The notes: generated by a model from the letters alone, not told the origin. 64,000 bases of DNA from Paramesorhizobium endophyticum (GCF_014640615.1 NZ_BMHH01000010.1:82802-146801); one strand, 5' to 3'; positions 10,659 to 21,361 are shown, counted from the first letter of the stretch. Program-made: numbers and translations.

Positions 10659-11786
10659 ATGTCGAAGGGGGCCATCGTTCTATGCGCCGGGGGAACCGGC
10701 GGTCATCTTTTCCCCGCCGAGGCGCTGGCGCATGAACTGACCGCGCGGGGGTGGGAGGTGCATCTTGCCACCGACACGCGGGCGCAGCGCTTTGCCGGGA
10801 GCTTTCCCGCCAAGTCGCTGCACGTTATCCGCTCCGCGACCATTTCCGGGCGCAATCCGATTGCGATTGCCCGGACCATGTGGCGGCTCTGGCAGGGCAA
10901 TCTCGACGCCCGCAAACTCTTCCGCGATTTGAAGCCGAAGCTCGTCGCCGGGTTTGGCGGCTACCCGACCCTGCCGCCCCTCTATGCGGCCACGCGCATG
11001 GGAATTCCTACCCTCATCCATGAGCAGAACGCGGTGATGGGGCGGGCAAACAGGGGGTTAGCCCCCCGTGTGGACGCCATTGCTGGGGGCTTTCTGCCCG
11101 AGAGGGGGGAGAGTTTTGCGGCAAAGACCGTGCAAACGGGCAACCCGGTGCGCCCTGCGGTACTGGCCGAGACCGATAAACCGTACCATCAGGCACGCCC
11201 GGGTGAACCGTTTCAGCTCCTCGTGTTCGGCGGCAGTCAGGGGGCAGGCTTCTTCTCGTCAGCCATTCCGGCAGCGATCAAGCTTTTGCCCGAGGAGGTC
11301 AGGTCGCGGCTGCAAGTGACGCAGCAGGCTCGGGCCGACGACGAGGCGCAAGTAAAAGCCACCTATCGGGAAATGGGCATGGCGGCGGAGGTCGCGCCGT
11401 TCTTCACCAACATGCCCGCGCGCATCGCCAAGGCGCATTTCGTCATCTCTCGTTCCGGCGCGTCCACTGTCTCGGAAATCGCGGCAATCGGGCGGCCCGC
11501 CGTGCTGGTGCCGTTTCCACATGCGCTCGATCATGACCAGGCGGCTAATGCGGCGGCGCTGGAAGCGGCGGGCGGGGCGCAGGTCATTCGCCAGCAGGAG
11601 CTTACCCCGGAGCGGCTGGCGCAGATCATCACCGATGCGATGAACGAGCCGGAGCGGCTGGCGGCGATGGCAAATGCGGCGCGCAGTGTGGGCCGACCGG
11701 ACGCCACGCAGTTGCTCGCCGATCTGGCAGAGGCTATTGCAGCGGGCAGAACCATCAAGGAATTCAAGGAAGGAACCCGGCCATGA
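10659..11786 (+). CDS. murG: UDP-GlcNAc:lipid I N-acetylglucosaminyltransferase MurG
   Basis: MurG is a membrane-associated GT-B glycosyltransferase (family GT28) that turns lipid I into lipid II. The N-terminal glycine loop [13 protein letters not shown] is at residues 11-23; the second glycine loop [11 protein letters not shown] is near 189-199; the UDP-GlcNAc-binding region [35 protein letters not shown] is split over about 266-300. Length 375 is normal. The stop overlaps the murC start (ATGA). Confidence 0.97.
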   Translation: MSKGAIVLCAGGTGGHLFPAEALAHELTARGWEVHLATDTRAQRFAGSFPAKSLHVIRSATISGRNPIAIARTMWRLWQGNLDARKLFRDLKPKLVAGFGGYPTLPPLYAATRMGIPTLIHEQNAVMGRANRGLAPRVDAIAGGFLPERGESFAAKTVQTGNPVRPAVLAETDKPYHQARPGEPFQLLVFGGSQGAGFFSSAIPAAIKLLPEEVRSRLQVTQQARADDEAQVKATYREMGMAAEVAPFFTNMPARIAKAHFVISRSGASTVSEIAAIGRPAVLVPFPHALDHDQAANAAALEAAGGAQVIRQQELTPERLAQIITDAMNEPERLAAMANAARSVGRPDATQLLADLAEAIAAGRTIKEFKEGTRP

Positions 11787-13189
11787 AGATGCCGCTGAAC
11801 ATCGGGCTCGTGCATTTCGTCGGCATAGGCGGCATTGGCATGAGCGGCATTGCCGAGGCGCTGCATAATCTGGGCTACCGGGTGCAGGGCTCGGACCAGT
11901 CGGACGGCGCCAATGTCCAGCGCCTGCGCGACAAGGGTATTGCGGTGTTCGTCGGTCATAATGCCGAGAATCTGGGCGACGCCGAAGTGGTCGTCGTCTC
12001 GACGGCGATCAAGAAGAACAACCCTGAACTGGTCGCCGCGCGCGAGAAGCTGCTGCCGGTGGTTCGCCGCGCCGAGATGCTGGCCGAGCTGATGCGCTTC
12101 CGCCAGGCGGTCGCCATCGGCGGCACCCATGGCAAGACCACCACCACCTCGATGGTGGCGGCGCTGCTCGAAGCCGGCAATCTCGACCCGACCGTCATCA
12201 ATGGGGGCATCATCAACGCCTATGGCACCAATGCGCGCATGGGCGCGGGCGACTGGATGGTGGTCGAGGCGGACGAGAGCGACGGCACCTTCCTGAAACT
12301 GCCCGCCGATATCGCCGTTGTCACCAATATCGACCCTGAGCATCTCGACCATTACGGCTCGTTCGACAATGTGCGTGAGGCGTTCCGCCAGTTTGTGGAA
12401 AATGTACCGTTTTACGGCTTCGGCGTGATGTGCCTCGACCATCCGGAAGTGCAGGCGCTGGTCAGCCGAATCGAGGACCGCCGCGTCATCACCTATGGCG
12501 AGAACCCGCAGGCGGATGTGCGTTTCACGAACCACGCCTATAAGGGCGCTTCGTCCACCTTCGACGTGGTGATCCGCTCGCGCAAGAACGACGAGCTCAT
12601 CGAAATCACCGGCCTGACCCTTCCGATGCCGGGGCGGCACAATGTCTCCAACGCCACCGCGGCGGTTGCCGTGGCGCATGAGCTTGGCATTTCCGCCGAC
12701 GACATCCGCAAGGGGCTTTCGTCTTTCGGCGGGGTGAAAAGGCGTTTCACCCATACGGGCACATGGAATGGCGTCGAGATTTTCGACGATTACGGGCACC
12801 ATCCAGTGGAGATCAAGGCGGTGCTGAGAGCCGCGCGCGAGGCGACGCAGGGCCGCGTCATCGCCATCGTCCAGCCGCACCGCTACAGCCGCCTGGCGAG
12901 CCTGTTCGACGATTTCGCCTCCTGCTTCAACGATGCGGATGTCGTCGCCATCGCGCCGGTCTATGCAGCGGGCGAGGAACCGATCGAGGGCATCGATTCC
13001 GAAGCGCTGGTCAGCCGCATCAAGACGGCGGGTCATCGCGATGCGCGGTATTTGACGGGCGCAGACGCGCTGGCGCCGCTGGTGGCTTCGACTGCCGGTT
13101 CAGGCGATTTCGTCGTGTGTCTGGGCGCGGGGAATATCACGCAATGGGCGTATGCGCTGCCGAAGGAATTGTCGGGAGGAGCGAAATAA
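11783..13189 (+). CDS. murC: UDP-MurNAc--L-alanine ligase MurC
   Basis: MurC attaches L-alanine to UDP-MurNAc, the first stem-peptide step. The N-terminal [14 protein letters not shown] nucleotide-binding loop, the ATP loop GTHGKTTT (114-121) and the C-terminal [11 protein letters not shown] block (about 333-343) are all typical. Length is 468 residues. It shares four bases with murG, and its TAA stop shares one base with the murB ATG (TAATG), so murG-murC-murB look translationally coupled. Confidence 0.97.
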   Translation: MKMPLNIGLVHFVGIGGIGMSGIAEALHNLGYRVQGSDQSDGANVQRLRDKGIAVFVGHNAENLGDAEVVVVSTAIKKNNPELVAAREKLLPVVRRAEMLAELMRFRQAVAIGGTHGKTTTTSMVAALLEAGNLDPTVINGGIINAYGTNARMGAGDWMVVEADESDGTFLKLPADIAVVTNIDPEHLDHYGSFDNVREAFRQFVENVPFYGFGVMCLDHPEVQALVSRIEDRRVITYGENPQADVRFTNHAYKGASSTFDVVIRSRKNDELIEITGLTLPMPGRHNVSNATAAVAVAHELGISADDIRKGLSSFGGVKRRFTHTGTWNGVEIFDDYGHHPVEIKAVLRAAREATQGRVIAIVQPHRYSRLASLFDDFASCFNDADVVAIAPVYAAGEEPIEGIDSEALVSRIKTAGHRDARYLTGADALAPLVASTAGSGDFVVCLGAGNITQWAYALPKELSGGAK

Positions 13190-14184
13190 TGGATGGCGCG
13201 GCGCTGATAGCGAAGCTGGGCGACAGGCTTTCCGGGCTGCGGGGCCGAATCACGCCCAATGCGGAGATGGACAAGATCACTTGGTTCCGCGCCGGCGGGC
13301 TGGCGGAAGTGCTGTTCCAGCCGGCGGATGAGGAGGATCTGGCGGCGTTTCTGAAAGCCGTGCCGGAGGAAATCCCCGTCATGGTCGTCGGTATCGGCTC
13401 CAATCTGTTGGTGCGTGACGGGGGCATTCCGGGCTTCGTGGTGCGGCTTTCGGCCAAGGGGTTCGGCGAGATCGAGCGTGTTTCCGAGACGCAGCTTCGT
13501 GCCGGCACGGCGACGCCCGACAAGCGGCTGGCGGCGGCGGCGCTCGAGGCTGGGATTGCGGGCTTCCACTTTTACCACGGCATACCCGGCGGCATCGGCG
13601 GCGCGCTGCGCATGAATGCGGGCGCGAACGGCGTCGAGACGCGCGAGCGCGTGGTCGAGGTGAGAGCGCTCGACCGTAAGGGCGACCTGCACATTCTCTC
13701 CAATGCCGATATGGGCTATGCCTATCGCCACTCATCCGCGTCGCCGGAATTGATCTTCACCTCTGCGCTGTTCGAGGGGATGCCGGGCGCGCACGACGAA
13801 ATCCGCGCCGCGATGGACGCCGTGCAGCATCATCGCGAGACGGTGCAGCCGATCCGCGAAAAGACGGGCGGCTCGACCTTCAAGAATCCCGAGGGCACCT
13901 CGGCCTGGAAGGAGATCGACAAGGCCGGCTGCAGAGGGAAGAGGGTCGGCGGGGCGCAGATGTCGGAGATGCATTGTAATTTCATGATCAACACCGGCAA
14001 TGCGACCGGACACGATCTGGAAACGCTGGGCGAGACGGTGCGGGCGCGCGTGCTGGAGAATTCGGGCATAAGGCTGCACTGGGAGATCAAGCGTATAGGC
14101 TTATTCGAAGCGGGAAAAGACGTGCCGGAATTTCCGGGGGGAAATTATGGTGACCAGGAAGGCAACAGTTCAACGGACAGATGA
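13189..14184 (+). CDS. murB: UDP-N-acetylenolpyruvoylglucosamine reductase MurB
   Basis: MurB is the FAD- and NADPH-dependent reductase that makes UDP-MurNAc. Type I MurB motifs are present: [13 protein letters not shown], the FAD site [12 protein letters not shown] (about 66-77), [15 protein letters not shown] (about 132-146), and [14 protein letters not shown] with the catalytic Ser in the GGSTF block. The frame is open far upstream, but ATG at 13189, overlapping the murC stop and preceded by GGGAGGAG, is clearly the start; this gives 331 residues. About 30 residues extend beyond the usual family end ([10 protein letters not shown]) and overlap the next small gene. Confidence 0.96.
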   Translation: MDGAALIAKLGDRLSGLRGRITPNAEMDKITWFRAGGLAEVLFQPADEEDLAAFLKAVPEEIPVMVVGIGSNLLVRDGGIPGFVVRLSAKGFGEIERVSETQLRAGTATPDKRLAAAALEAGIAGFHFYHGIPGGIGGALRMNAGANGVETRERVVEVRALDRKGDLHILSNADMGYAYRHSSASPELIFTSALFEGMPGAHDEIRAAMDAVQHHRETVQPIREKTGGSTFKNPEGTSAWKEIDKAGCRGKRVGGAQMSEMHCNFMINTGNATGHDLETLGETVRARVLENSGIRLHWEIKRIGLFEAGKDVPEFPGGNYGDQEGNSSTDR

Positions 14185-14509
14185 AGCAGCCGCCTTGAAA
14201 ACGGGCGGCGGCGATGGCACATTTGATGGCATGGAAGCACGTGTCGCCAAACTGGAAAGCCTCGCTGAGGGCACCCGCAATACGCTGGACAGCATGGGGC
14301 GGGAGCTTGTCCGTATCGAAGCGAAAATTGATTCGCTTGCGAGTACGGTAGAGAAGGTGGCAGATAAGGTGGACAGGCTTACGAGCGATGTTGCCGAACT
14401 CAAAGGCCGGGTTTCTCAAATGCCTACGATATTCCAGCTGTTGGGGATGGTATTCGCGATTATGGGTGCAACCTTTGCGTTCATCAGATTTGGGCTGGCC
14501 GGTCTTTAA
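14147..14509 (+). CDS. Small coiled-coil protein with C-terminal membrane anchor, unknown function
   Basis: This 120-residue protein starts inside the 3' end of murB (38-base overlap, different frame) behind a strong GGGGGG Shine-Dalgarno. It has a charged N-terminus, a long helix with heptad spacing of hydrophobics (about residues 28-90, with [19 protein letters not shown] and repeated V-x-x-x-x-D spacing) and one hydrophobic segment near the C-terminus (about 95-117). The layout recalls XhlA-like and other tail-anchored coiled-coil proteins, but I do not recognise a family. Its location between murB and ddl would fit an envelope role; that is only inference from context. Confidence 0.72.
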   Translation: MVTRKATVQRTDEAAALKTGGGDGTFDGMEARVAKLESLAEGTRNTLDSMGRELVRIEAKIDSLASTVEKVADKVDRLTSDVAELKGRVSQMPTIFQLLGMVFAIMGATFAFIRFGLAGL

Positions 14510-14808
14510 CCCGCTTCATTACCCTAATTTGTTCCGGTAGCTTCCTGTCGTGAAGGGTGTTGGCTGGCCCTGACATGCGGCTCCGTGGGGAAATAGCCGC
14601 TGGGGCTTTTTGAGTCGACTGGATCCCAATCCTCTCCTTTTGACGAAGGGGGTTGCCACGGAATCAACTCTCTGATTCTTATAGGACAAGCGTTAACTGA
14701 TTTGAGTCGGCGGATTATTCGTCTGTCTACGGCCTCGTCGTGGGGGTTGTGGGACGCTATCAGTATTGCGTTGATTCCAGGTATCCAGAACGCAGAGGGG
14801 TTTCTTGC
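14510..14808. other. Gene-free gap before ddl
   Basis: No convincing gene was found in these 300 bases. One + frame stays open for about 80 codons through the ddl start but has no good start codon or ribosome site, and the minus strand has a 99-codon open stretch with no family resemblance. Base composition is lower in GC than the surrounding genes. It probably contains a promoter for ddl-ftsQ-ftsA; no clear -35/-10 pair could be defended. Confidence 0.5.
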
Positions 14809-15735
14809 ATGGCGAAAAAGCATGTCGCAATGTTGATGGGGGGATTCTCATCGGAGCGCCCGGTGAGCCTCTCGTCGGGTGCGGCGTGCGCCGAGGCTCT
14901 GGAGGCGGAGGGCTATCAGGTCACCCGGGTCGATGTCGGTAGCGATGTCGCGCATGTGCTGGCCGAGCTCAGGCCGGATGTCGCGTTCAACGCGCTGCAT
15001 GGTCCCTTGGGTGAGGACGGCTCGATCCAGGGTATCCTCGAATATCTGAAAATTCCCTATACGCATTCCGGCGTCATGGCTTCCGCGCTCGCCATGGACA
15101 AAGGGCGGGCGAAGATCGTCGCGGCCGCTGCCGGTGTCTCCGTCGCCGAATCAAAGGTGATGAACCGTTTCGATTTCACCTCCAGCCATCCGATGAAGCC
15201 GCCTTATGTGGTGAAGCCGGTGCGCGAGGGGTCGAGCTTTGGTGTGGTGATCGTCAAGGAGGATCAGTCGCATCCGCCGCAGATCATTACCTCGTCCGAG
15301 TGGAAATATGGCGATTTCGTCATGGTGGAGCGCTATATTGCCGGGCGCGAGCTTACCTGTGCTGTCATGGGGGATGTGGCGCTAGGTGTCTGCGAGATCA
15401 TCCCGGTTGGCCATCAGTTCTACGATTACGATTCCAAATACGCTCCCGGCGCATCAAAACATGAATGCCCGGCGAAAATTTTACCGAAAATTTACCAAAA
15501 AATACAGACAATGGCGCTCAGGGCACATCAAGCGATTGGCTGTAAGGGCGTGAGCCGCTCCGACTTCCGTTATGACGACCGTTTTTCGGAGGATGGCGAA
15601 CTTGTCTGGCTGGAGATCAATACCCAGCCCGGCATGACGCCCACATCGCTGGTGCCGGATATTGCCAAGGCCGCGGGGCATTCCTTCGGCGAATTGTTGA
15701 GTTGGATGGTGGAGGACGCATCGTGCCTGCGTTGA
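14809..15735 (+). CDS. ddl: D-alanine--D-alanine ligase
   Basis: Ddl joins two D-alanines with ATP to supply MurF. It is an ATP-grasp enzyme; [21 protein letters not shown] forms the N-terminal substrate loop (split here as [11 protein letters not shown], residues 11-21), [16 protein letters not shown] is near 61-76, and the C-terminal metal site includes [15 protein letters not shown] (about 268-282). ATG at 14809, eight bases after GAGGGG, is chosen over in-frame upstream codons that lack a ribosome site; this gives 308 residues, the usual size for DdlB in this cluster. ftsQ begins inside the last 13 bases. Confidence 0.96.
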   Translation: MAKKHVAMLMGGFSSERPVSLSSGAACAEALEAEGYQVTRVDVGSDVAHVLAELRPDVAFNALHGPLGEDGSIQGILEYLKIPYTHSGVMASALAMDKGRAKIVAAAAGVSVAESKVMNRFDFTSSHPMKPPYVVKPVREGSSFGVVIVKEDQSHPPQIITSSEWKYGDFVMVERYIAGRELTCAVMGDVALGVCEIIPVGHQFYDYDSKYAPGASKHECPAKILPKIYQKIQTMALRAHQAIGCKGVSRSDFRYDDRFSEDGELVWLEINTQPGMTPTSLVPDIAKAAGHSFGELLSWMVEDASCLR

Positions 15736-16652
15736 ACGGTAGAGCCTACAGCGCCGATAGGGCGGCTGCGACGCGTCAGGCGTCGGCGGCCCAGGGTGCG
15801 TTCGTTCTGCCGAGATTCCTCCGCAAGCCGTTTCGTCTCGCCATGCGCCTCATCGAGGGCAATGTCACGGTGCCGCGCCATTTCGGTACGCTCGGCGCGC
15901 TGGGCTTCCTTGGCCTCACCGGGCTTTATGGCATGCAGCTCGGCGGTCATACGCCGGAAGTCGTCAAGGCGACCACGTCCACCTTGGGTTTCGCGATCGA
16001 GAAGGTCGATGTGGCGGGCAACCGCGAGACCTCCGAGATCGACGTGCTGGGTGCGCTGGCGCTCGACGGCGAAACCTCGCTGATCGGCATGAGCGCGGAA
16101 GAGGCGCGCGCGGCAATCGCGAGGCTGCCCTGGGTCGAGACCGTTGATGTGCGCAAGGTTTATCCCGGAACGGTCAATGTCTCCATCGCCGAGCGCAAGG
16201 CGTTTGCCATCTGGCAGCGCGACAAGGATCTCGCGCTGATCGACGATGCCGGCATGCCCATCGTTTCCTTTTCCGGCCGTCATGCGGATCTGCCGCTGGT
16301 CGTGGGCGAGGGGGCGGGCAGCACCGCCAAGGATTTCGTTGCCAAGGTTGCTTCCTATCCGCATCTGGCGGGCAAGGTGCGGGCCTATATCCGCATTGCT
16401 GATCGCCGCTGGGATCTCATGCTTGAGAACGGCGTCCGCGTGATGCTGCCGGAGCATGGGGCCGAGGCGACGCTGGCGGCTCTCGAAAAGCTCGACCAGG
16501 AAAAAGGATTGCTGTCCCGCGATATCCTTGCCGTGGATATGCGCATCGAGGACCGCGTGAGTGTCCGCCTCACGCCTGCAGCGATGGAGCGCCGCGAGCA
16601 GGTGCTTAAGGATCGCGACAAAGAGTTGGCCCGTGCGAGGAAACGCGTATGA
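15723..16652 (+). CDS. ftsQ: Cell division protein FtsQ
   Basis: FtsQ is a bitopic inner-membrane protein whose periplasmic POTRA domain recruits FtsB/FtsL. The protein has a basic cytoplasmic N-terminus of about 60 residues, a membrane segment near 58-75 ([18 protein letters not shown]), a POTRA domain ([23 protein letters not shown], beginning around 86) and the FtsQ domain with [25 protein letters not shown] at 15723 is chosen because GGAGGA lies six bases upstream; an upstream TTG is less likely. The stop overlaps the ftsA ATG by four bases. Confidence 0.94.
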   Translation: MPALNGRAYSADRAAATRQASAAQGAFVLPRFLRKPFRLAMRLIEGNVTVPRHFGTLGALGFLGLTGLYGMQLGGHTPEVVKATTSTLGFAIEKVDVAGNRETSEIDVLGALALDGETSLIGMSAEEARAAIARLPWVETVDVRKVYPGTVNVSIAERKAFAIWQRDKDLALIDDAGMPIVSFSGRHADLPLVVGEGAGSTAKDFVAKVASYPHLAGKVRAYIRIADRRWDLMLENGVRVMLPEHGAEATLAALEKLDQEKGLLSRDILAVDMRIEDRVSVRLTPAAMERREQVLKDRDKELARARKRV

Positions 16653-17971
16653 GTATTCTTGGCGGAAAAAACACTTCCCAGGCCGGTTCTTCAGGGCGTC
16701 GCGTGCGCCTGCTGACCGTTCTGGATGTCGGCTCCAGCAAGGTTTCCTGCCTGATCGCGCGCTTGAAGCCGCGCGAGGAAAGCACGCTCCTGCCGGGGCG
16801 GACTCATCGCATGGAAGTGCTCGGGATCGGGCATCAGAAATCGCGCGGCGTAAAGTCCGGCGTTATCACCGATCTGGACGCCGCCGAGCAGTCCATCCGC
16901 CTGGCGGTGGATGCGGCGGAGCGCATGGCGGGGCTGACGGTCGAGTCGCTCATCGTCAACATTTCCGCCGGGCGGCTCAGGAGCGAGAAATTCAGCGCCA
17001 GCGTCAGCCTGGGCGGCCATGAGATCGACAAGGCGGATATCCGCCGCGTCCTGACCGCGGGCGCCAAGCAGGCCTTGGCCGCGGAACGCCATGTCGTTCA
17101 TGCGCTGCCGGTGGGCTATACGCTCGACGGCGAGCGCGGCATTCGCGACCCGCTCGGAATGCTCGGCGATTCGCTCGGCGTGGACATGCATGTCCTGACC
17201 GCCGACAGCGTGCCGCTGCGCAATCTGGAGCTCTGCATCAACCGCTGCCACCTTTCGGTCGAGGCGATCGTCGCCACGCCCTATGCCAGCGGCCTGGCGG
17301 TTCTCGTCGATGACGAGGCGGAGATGGGCGCGGCCTGCATCGACATGGGCGGCGGCACAACGACGATCTCGGTTTTCTCCGAAGGCAAGTTCATCCATGC
17401 CGACGCCATCGCCATCGGCGGCAACCATGTGACCATGGATATCGCAAAGGCTTTTTCGGCGCGCATGGACGATGCGGAGCGGCTGAAGGTGATGTACGGC
17501 TCGGCGCTGTCCAGCTCGGCTGACGACCGCGACATGATCAGCGTTCCGCCCATCGGCGAGGACGACCACGATGTGCCGAACCAATATCCGCGCTCGGTGC
17601 TGAACCGGATCATCCGCGCGCGGGTCGAGGAGACGCTGGAACTGGTGCGCGACCGGCTCAACCAGTCGGGCCTCGGCCATATCGTCGGGAAGCGGGTGGT
17701 GCTGACGGGCGGCGCCTGCCAGCTTACCGGCATGTCCGAAGCGGCGCGGCGGATTCTCGCGCGTAATGTCAGGATCGGTCGTCCTCTGGGAATAGCGGGG
17801 CTTCCCGAGGCGGCGAAGGGGGCGGCTTTCGCGGCTACCATCGGGCTTTTGATCTATCCGCAGATCGCAGGCATCGATGAGCGCGCCGTGGCGGCCAATG
17901 CGGTGAACCGCATGACGGGAACGGGCGGGCGCATCCATCGCATGGGCCAATGGCTGAGAGAGAGCTTCTAA
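16649..17971 (+). CDS. ftsA: Cell division protein FtsA
   Basis: FtsA is an actin-family ATPase that tethers FtsZ filaments to the membrane and recruits the late divisome. Actin-fold motifs are visible: TVLDVGSSKVSCLIAR (about 23-38), the second phosphate loop IDMGGGTTTISVF (about 231-243), and TGGACQLTGM (about 352-361). The C-terminus MGQWLRESF is the expected amphipathic membrane-targeting helix. At 440 residues it has the longer N-terminus common in Rhizobiales. It overlaps ftsQ by four bases, and 93 bases separate it from ftsZ. Confidence 0.96.
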   Translation: MSILGGKNTSQAGSSGRRVRLLTVLDVGSSKVSCLIARLKPREESTLLPGRTHRMEVLGIGHQKSRGVKSGVITDLDAAEQSIRLAVDAAERMAGLTVESLIVNISAGRLRSEKFSASVSLGGHEIDKADIRRVLTAGAKQALAAERHVVHALPVGYTLDGERGIRDPLGMLGDSLGVDMHVLTADSVPLRNLELCINRCHLSVEAIVATPYASGLAVLVDDEAEMGAACIDMGGGTTTISVFSEGKFIHADAIAIGGNHVTMDIAKAFSARMDDAERLKVMYGSALSSSADDRDMISVPPIGEDDHDVPNQYPRSVLNRIIRARVEETLELVRDRLNQSGLGHIVGKRVVLTGGACQLTGMSEAARRILARNVRIGRPLGIAGLPEAAKGAAFAATIGLLIYPQIAGIDERAVAANAVNRMTGTGGRIHRMGQWLRESF

Positions 17972-18064
17972 CACCAGACAAGACAAAGACATCAGGGCAA
18001 AAACGAACTTGAAATTCAGCACCGCGGCGGCGAAGCGGTGGAAAGGCAAAAAGGACGAGGAACG

Positions 18065-19720
18065 ATGACTATCAATCTGCAAAAGCCGGACATCACCGAG
18101 CTGAAGCCGCGCATCACCGTGTTTGGTGTCGGCGGCGGCGGCGGCAACGCCGTCAACAACATGATCAATGCCGGCCTGCGCGGTGTTGATTTCGTGGTCG
18201 CGAACACCGACGCGCAGGCGCTGGCAATGTCGAAATCGGAGCGCCTCGTCCAGCTCGGCGCCGCCGTCACGGAAGGCCTGGGCGCGGGATCGCAGCCCGA
18301 GGTTGGCCGCGCCGCTGCCGAGGAATGCATCGACGAGATCAACGACCACCTCTCTGGCACGCATATGTGCTTCGTCACCGCCGGCATGGGCGGCGGCACG
18401 GGCACGGGCGCGGCTCCGGTTGTGGCGCGGGCCGCGCGCGAGAAGGGCATTCTCACGGTCGGCGTCGTCACCAAGCCGTTCCATTTCGAAGGCGCCCGAC
18501 GCATGAAGACCGCCGAGATGGGCATCGAGGAACTGCAGAAGAATGTCGATACGCTCATCGTCATCCCGAACCAGAACCTTTTCCGCATTGCCAACGACAA
18601 GACCACCTTCGCCGACGCGTTCGCGATGGCCGATCAGGTGCTCTATTCGGGTGTTGCCTGCATCACCGACCTCATGGTCAAGGAAGGCCTGATCAACCTC
18701 GACTTCGCCGATGTGCGCTCGGTGATGCGCGAGATGGGCAAGGCGATGATGGGCACGGGCGAAGCTTCCGGCGAGAACCGCGCGATGGCCGCCGCCGAGG
18801 CTGCGATCGCCAATCCGCTGCTCGACGAAACCTCGATGAAGGGCGCCAAGGGCCTGCTCATCTCGATCACCGGCGGACGCGACATGACGCTGTTCGAGGT
18901 GGACGAGGCGGCGACCCGCATCCGCGAGGAAGTGGACCAGGAGGCCAACATCATCCTTGGCGCGACTTTTGACGAAGGGCTGGAAGGCGTCATCCGCGTT
19001 TCGGTCGTGGCAACGGGCATTGACAAACAGATTGGAGACGCGGCGCCTGCGCCGCTGGAATTTCGCCAGGCGCTGAAGCCTGCCGCGAAGCCCGCCGCGC
19101 CGATCCAGCGTCCCGTGCAGCAGCCGGTCCAGCCGGACCCGGTCGCACAGGCAATCCATGCCGCCGAAGCCGACCTGACGCAGCAGATGGCCTCGGCGCT
19201 GGAGCAGGATTTCCGTCCGCAGAGCCGCATTTTCAATGCTCCCGCGCCGGAAGCCTTCGACAACCGCGCTCCCGCCGGAATTGCAGCCGCCGCTCCGCGT
19301 CCGCAGATGCCACAATACGCCACGCAGCAGCAGCATCCGCATCCGATGCAGGCGGCACCGGCTCCTCGCCCCGCGCCGCGCATGCCCAGCGTTTCCGACC
19401 TGCCGCCAGTGGCACAGGCCGAATTCAACGCGCAGCATACGCCTCCGGCTGAAGATCGCGGCCCGCGCGGTCTGCTAAACCGCCTGACCCGTGGCCTGTC
19501 GGGCCGCCGTGAGGAAGAGCCGCAGGCGCGTCTCGAGCCCGCCCAGCACCGCGAGCCGGCGATGCGCCCGGCGGAACCGCGCCGTCCGCTGTCACAGGAT
19601 GCCTCGATCTACGCGCCGCGCCAGGGACAGCTCGACGGTCAGGGCCGCCCGCAGCCGCGCCAGGTTTCGGAAGAGGATCAGCTGGAAATTCCGGCTTTCC
19701 TGCGCCGCCAGGCCAACTGA
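18065..19720 (+). CDS. ftsZ: Cell division GTPase FtsZ
   Basis: FtsZ is the tubulin-like GTPase that forms the Z-ring. The N-terminal loop [15 protein letters not shown], the tubulin signature GMGGGTGTG at residues 107-115 and the T7 loop [11 protein letters not shown] are intact. ATG at 18065 follows GACGAGGA closely; upstream in-frame codons are rejected. After the GTPase core (to about 320) there is a long Pro/Gln/Ala-rich linker (about 330-535), characteristic of Rhizobiales FtsZ, and the conserved C-terminal peptide [10 protein letters not shown], which binds FtsA. Total 551 residues. A rho-independent terminator follows. Confidence 0.97.
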   Translation: MTINLQKPDITELKPRITVFGVGGGGGNAVNNMINAGLRGVDFVVANTDAQALAMSKSERLVQLGAAVTEGLGAGSQPEVGRAAAEECIDEINDHLSGTHMCFVTAGMGGGTGTGAAPVVARAAREKGILTVGVVTKPFHFEGARRMKTAEMGIEELQKNVDTLIVIPNQNLFRIANDKTTFADAFAMADQVLYSGVACITDLMVKEGLINLDFADVRSVMREMGKAMMGTGEASGENRAMAAAEAAIANPLLDETSMKGAKGLLISITGGRDMTLFEVDEAATRIREEVDQEANIILGATFDEGLEGVIRVSVVATGIDKQIGDAAPAPLEFRQALKPAAKPAAPIQRPVQQPVQPDPVAQAIHAAEADLTQQMASALEQDFRPQSRIFNAPAPEAFDNRAPAGIAAAAPRPQMPQYATQQQHPHPMQAAPAPRPAPRMPSVSDLPPVAQAEFNAQHTPPAEDRGPRGLLNRLTRGLSGRREEEPQARLEPAQHREPAMRPAEPRRPLSQDASIYAPRQGQLDGQGRPQPRQVSEEDQLEIPAFLRRQAN

Positions 19721-19747
19721 GCCGTTTGAAAATTTACGCATAGATAA

Positions 19748-19780
19748 CCCTCCGCCGGTGAAAGCTGGCGGGGGTTTTTG
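19748..19780 (+). terminator. Rho-independent terminator after ftsZ
   Basis: The stem CCCTCCGCC pairs with GGCGGGGG (one wobble) around a ten-base loop and is followed by TTTTTGTTTT. It lies 28 bases after the ftsZ stop and probably ends the dcw transcript. Confidence 0.8.
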
Positions 19781-19802
19781 TTTTGACGTGGGTGCGCTTC
19801 AC

Positions 19803-19961
19803 CACCCCCCTCTGCCCTGCCGGGCATCTCCCCCACAAGGGGGGAGATCGGCTATCAGATCGGCTTTCGCCAACTGTCGATGTGACAGAATAAAGCGGTG
19901 TCATCAATGAAGGCCAATCTCCCCCCTTGTGGGGGAGATGCCCGGCAGGGCAGAGGGGGGT
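19803..19961. repeat. Family I paired palindromic repeat, copy 3 (ftsZ-lpxC gap)
   Basis: Arms at 19803-19848 and 19916-19961 are near-perfect inverted copies, 67 bases apart, matching copies 1 and 2. It lies directly behind the ftsZ terminator. The rest of the ftsZ-lpxC gap (to 20220) holds no gene; an AT-richer stretch at about 20030-20100 is the probable lpxC promoter region. Confidence 0.93.
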
Positions 19962-20220
19962 ACTGTCCCGCCGACGTCGACCTGCGCGCCAAGCCGCCTG
20001 TCGCCAATAAAGCGCGCTGTGGACGAAACCTCTTCTTAACAATCGTAAAGAAAGCGTGATTTGGACGCGTCCGGGTCGAGTACTATTTTCGCCCCCGAGA
20101 TGGCGTGCCCTTCGAAAAAGGCCAATGTCCGCTTGGGGACAATGATTTCCTAGGGTATACAAAAGCTGGACATGGCCGCCATGTCTGCCAAACTATAAAA
20201 AATCACAAGGTGGGCCGATC

Positions 20221-21138
20221 ATGGGGATCGTGTTGGGATATCAGAAGACGCTGGCGAATCCGGTCATGCTATCCGGAATCGGCGTCCATAGCGGCCAGCC
20301 GTCAACGGTTCATTTTCTTCCCGCCGATCCGGATACGGGCATTGTCTTTCATCGCATGGATGCGGATGGCAGCTATACCGAGATCAAGGCGCTTGCCTCG
20401 GAAGTGGGCCAGACGGACCGCTGCACGTCGCTGGGCAATCGCGGCGTCAGGATCGATACCGTCGAGCATCTGATGGCTGCGGTGATGGCCTTGGAACTCG
20501 ACAATCTCATCGTCGAGATCGAGGGCGGGGAAGTGCCTATTCTCGATGGCGCGTCCGCTGCCTTTATCAACGCATTCGATGAGGCGGGGATCGTTTCCCA
20601 GCTGGTCGACCGCCGGTTCATCCGCGTGCTGAAGACGGTGCGCGTGGAGGCGGGTGCGTCCTGGGCGGAGTTCCGTCCTTATGACGGCATGCGCTTCGAG
20701 GTGGAGATCGATTTCGATTGTCCGCTGATCGGGCGGCAGCTGTTTGCCAGCGACATGAACGGCGAGATTTTCCGCCGGGAACTGGCCAACGCACGGACCT
20801 TCGGCTTCATGAAGGATGTCGAGATGCTATGGGCCGCCGGCCACGCGCTCGGCTCCTCGCTCGACAATTCTCTTGTCATCGGCGAGGACAATACGGTCAT
20901 CAATCCGGGCGGCTTGCGCTTTCCGGACGAGTTCGTGCGGCACAAGACGCTCGACGCTGTGGGGGATTTGGCGCTTGCGGGGAGCCCGTTCGTCGGCTGC
21001 TTCCGCTCCTATCGCGGCGGGCACCGTCTGAACGCGGCGGCGCTTAAGGCGCTGCTTGCAGATCACACGGCCTTTGAAGTCATCGAAGCCGCTGGTTGGC
21101 GTTCGGTCGGGCGGGCTGCCGCAAGTCTCGGACGGTAG
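20221..21138 (+). CDS. lpxC: UDP-3-O-acyl-N-acetylglucosamine deacetylase LpxC
   Basis: LpxC is the zinc deacetylase that makes the committed step of lipid A synthesis. Zinc ligands are H83 in the VEHLMAA motif and H241 and D245 in HKTLDAVGD; the N-terminal block GIGVHSGQPSTV and the LANARTFGF motif are typical. Length 305 is normal. ATG follows AAGGTGGGCCGATC. It stands alone after the ftsZ terminator and has its own upstream region of about 250 bases, consistent with separate regulation, as is common for this gene. Confidence 0.97.
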   Translation: MGIVLGYQKTLANPVMLSGIGVHSGQPSTVHFLPADPDTGIVFHRMDADGSYTEIKALASEVGQTDRCTSLGNRGVRIDTVEHLMAAVMALELDNLIVEIEGGEVPILDGASAAFINAFDEAGIVSQLVDRRFIRVLKTVRVEAGASWAEFRPYDGMRFEVEIDFDCPLIGRQLFASDMNGEIFRRELANARTFGFMKDVEMLWAAGHALGSSLDNSLVIGEDNTVINPGGLRFPDEFVRHKTLDAVGDLALAGSPFVGCFRSYRGGHRLNAAALKALLADHTAFEVIEAAGWRSVGRAAASLGR

Positions 21139-21168
21139 CCTAATCTTCAGATTTTGCATTTAATTTGT

Positions 21169-21202
21169 GGATTGCCTTTGCCACGATGATTTGTGGCAAT
21201 CC
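21169..21202 (+). terminator. Possible hairpin terminator after lpxC
   Basis: GGATTGCC...CCAC pairs with GTGG...CAATCC around an eight-base loop with a small bulge. It is placed 30 bases after the lpxC stop but has no clear U-tract, so it may be a processing hairpin instead. Confidence 0.4.
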
Positions 21203-21361
21203 AGCCATAATTGAGCCGTCAATGGATGGCGCAGTAGGGGTCGCCTTGAATCACAAAATCAGGGTTAATTGGCGGTAACGGCGTTGCTGATTTTCCCGAC
21301 CTGTGGTTTATGAGCGACCGACGCTATCAGATTTGCGAGCGCCGAGAGGGGCCAAGACAGC

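Noticed and set aside
14524..14823. 99-codon minus-strand frame and an 80-codon plus frame between murB and ddl
   Set aside because: No start with ribosome site, no homology pattern, and the plus frame runs into the ddl start in another frame.
16691..19438. 915-codon open frame on the minus strand across ftsA and ftsZ
   Set aside because: It lies antisense to ftsA/ftsZ, is His/Arg-rich with no domain pattern, and follows from the codon bias of the real genes.
20105..20473. 122-codon plus frame over the start of lpxC
   Set aside because: It overlaps lpxC in another frame; the lpxC start with its ribosome site explains the region.
21259..21280. GGTTAATTGGCGGTAAC as a CtrA-type site before bamD
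   Set aside because: Only one half matches TTAA-N7-TTAA well; too weak to list as a site.
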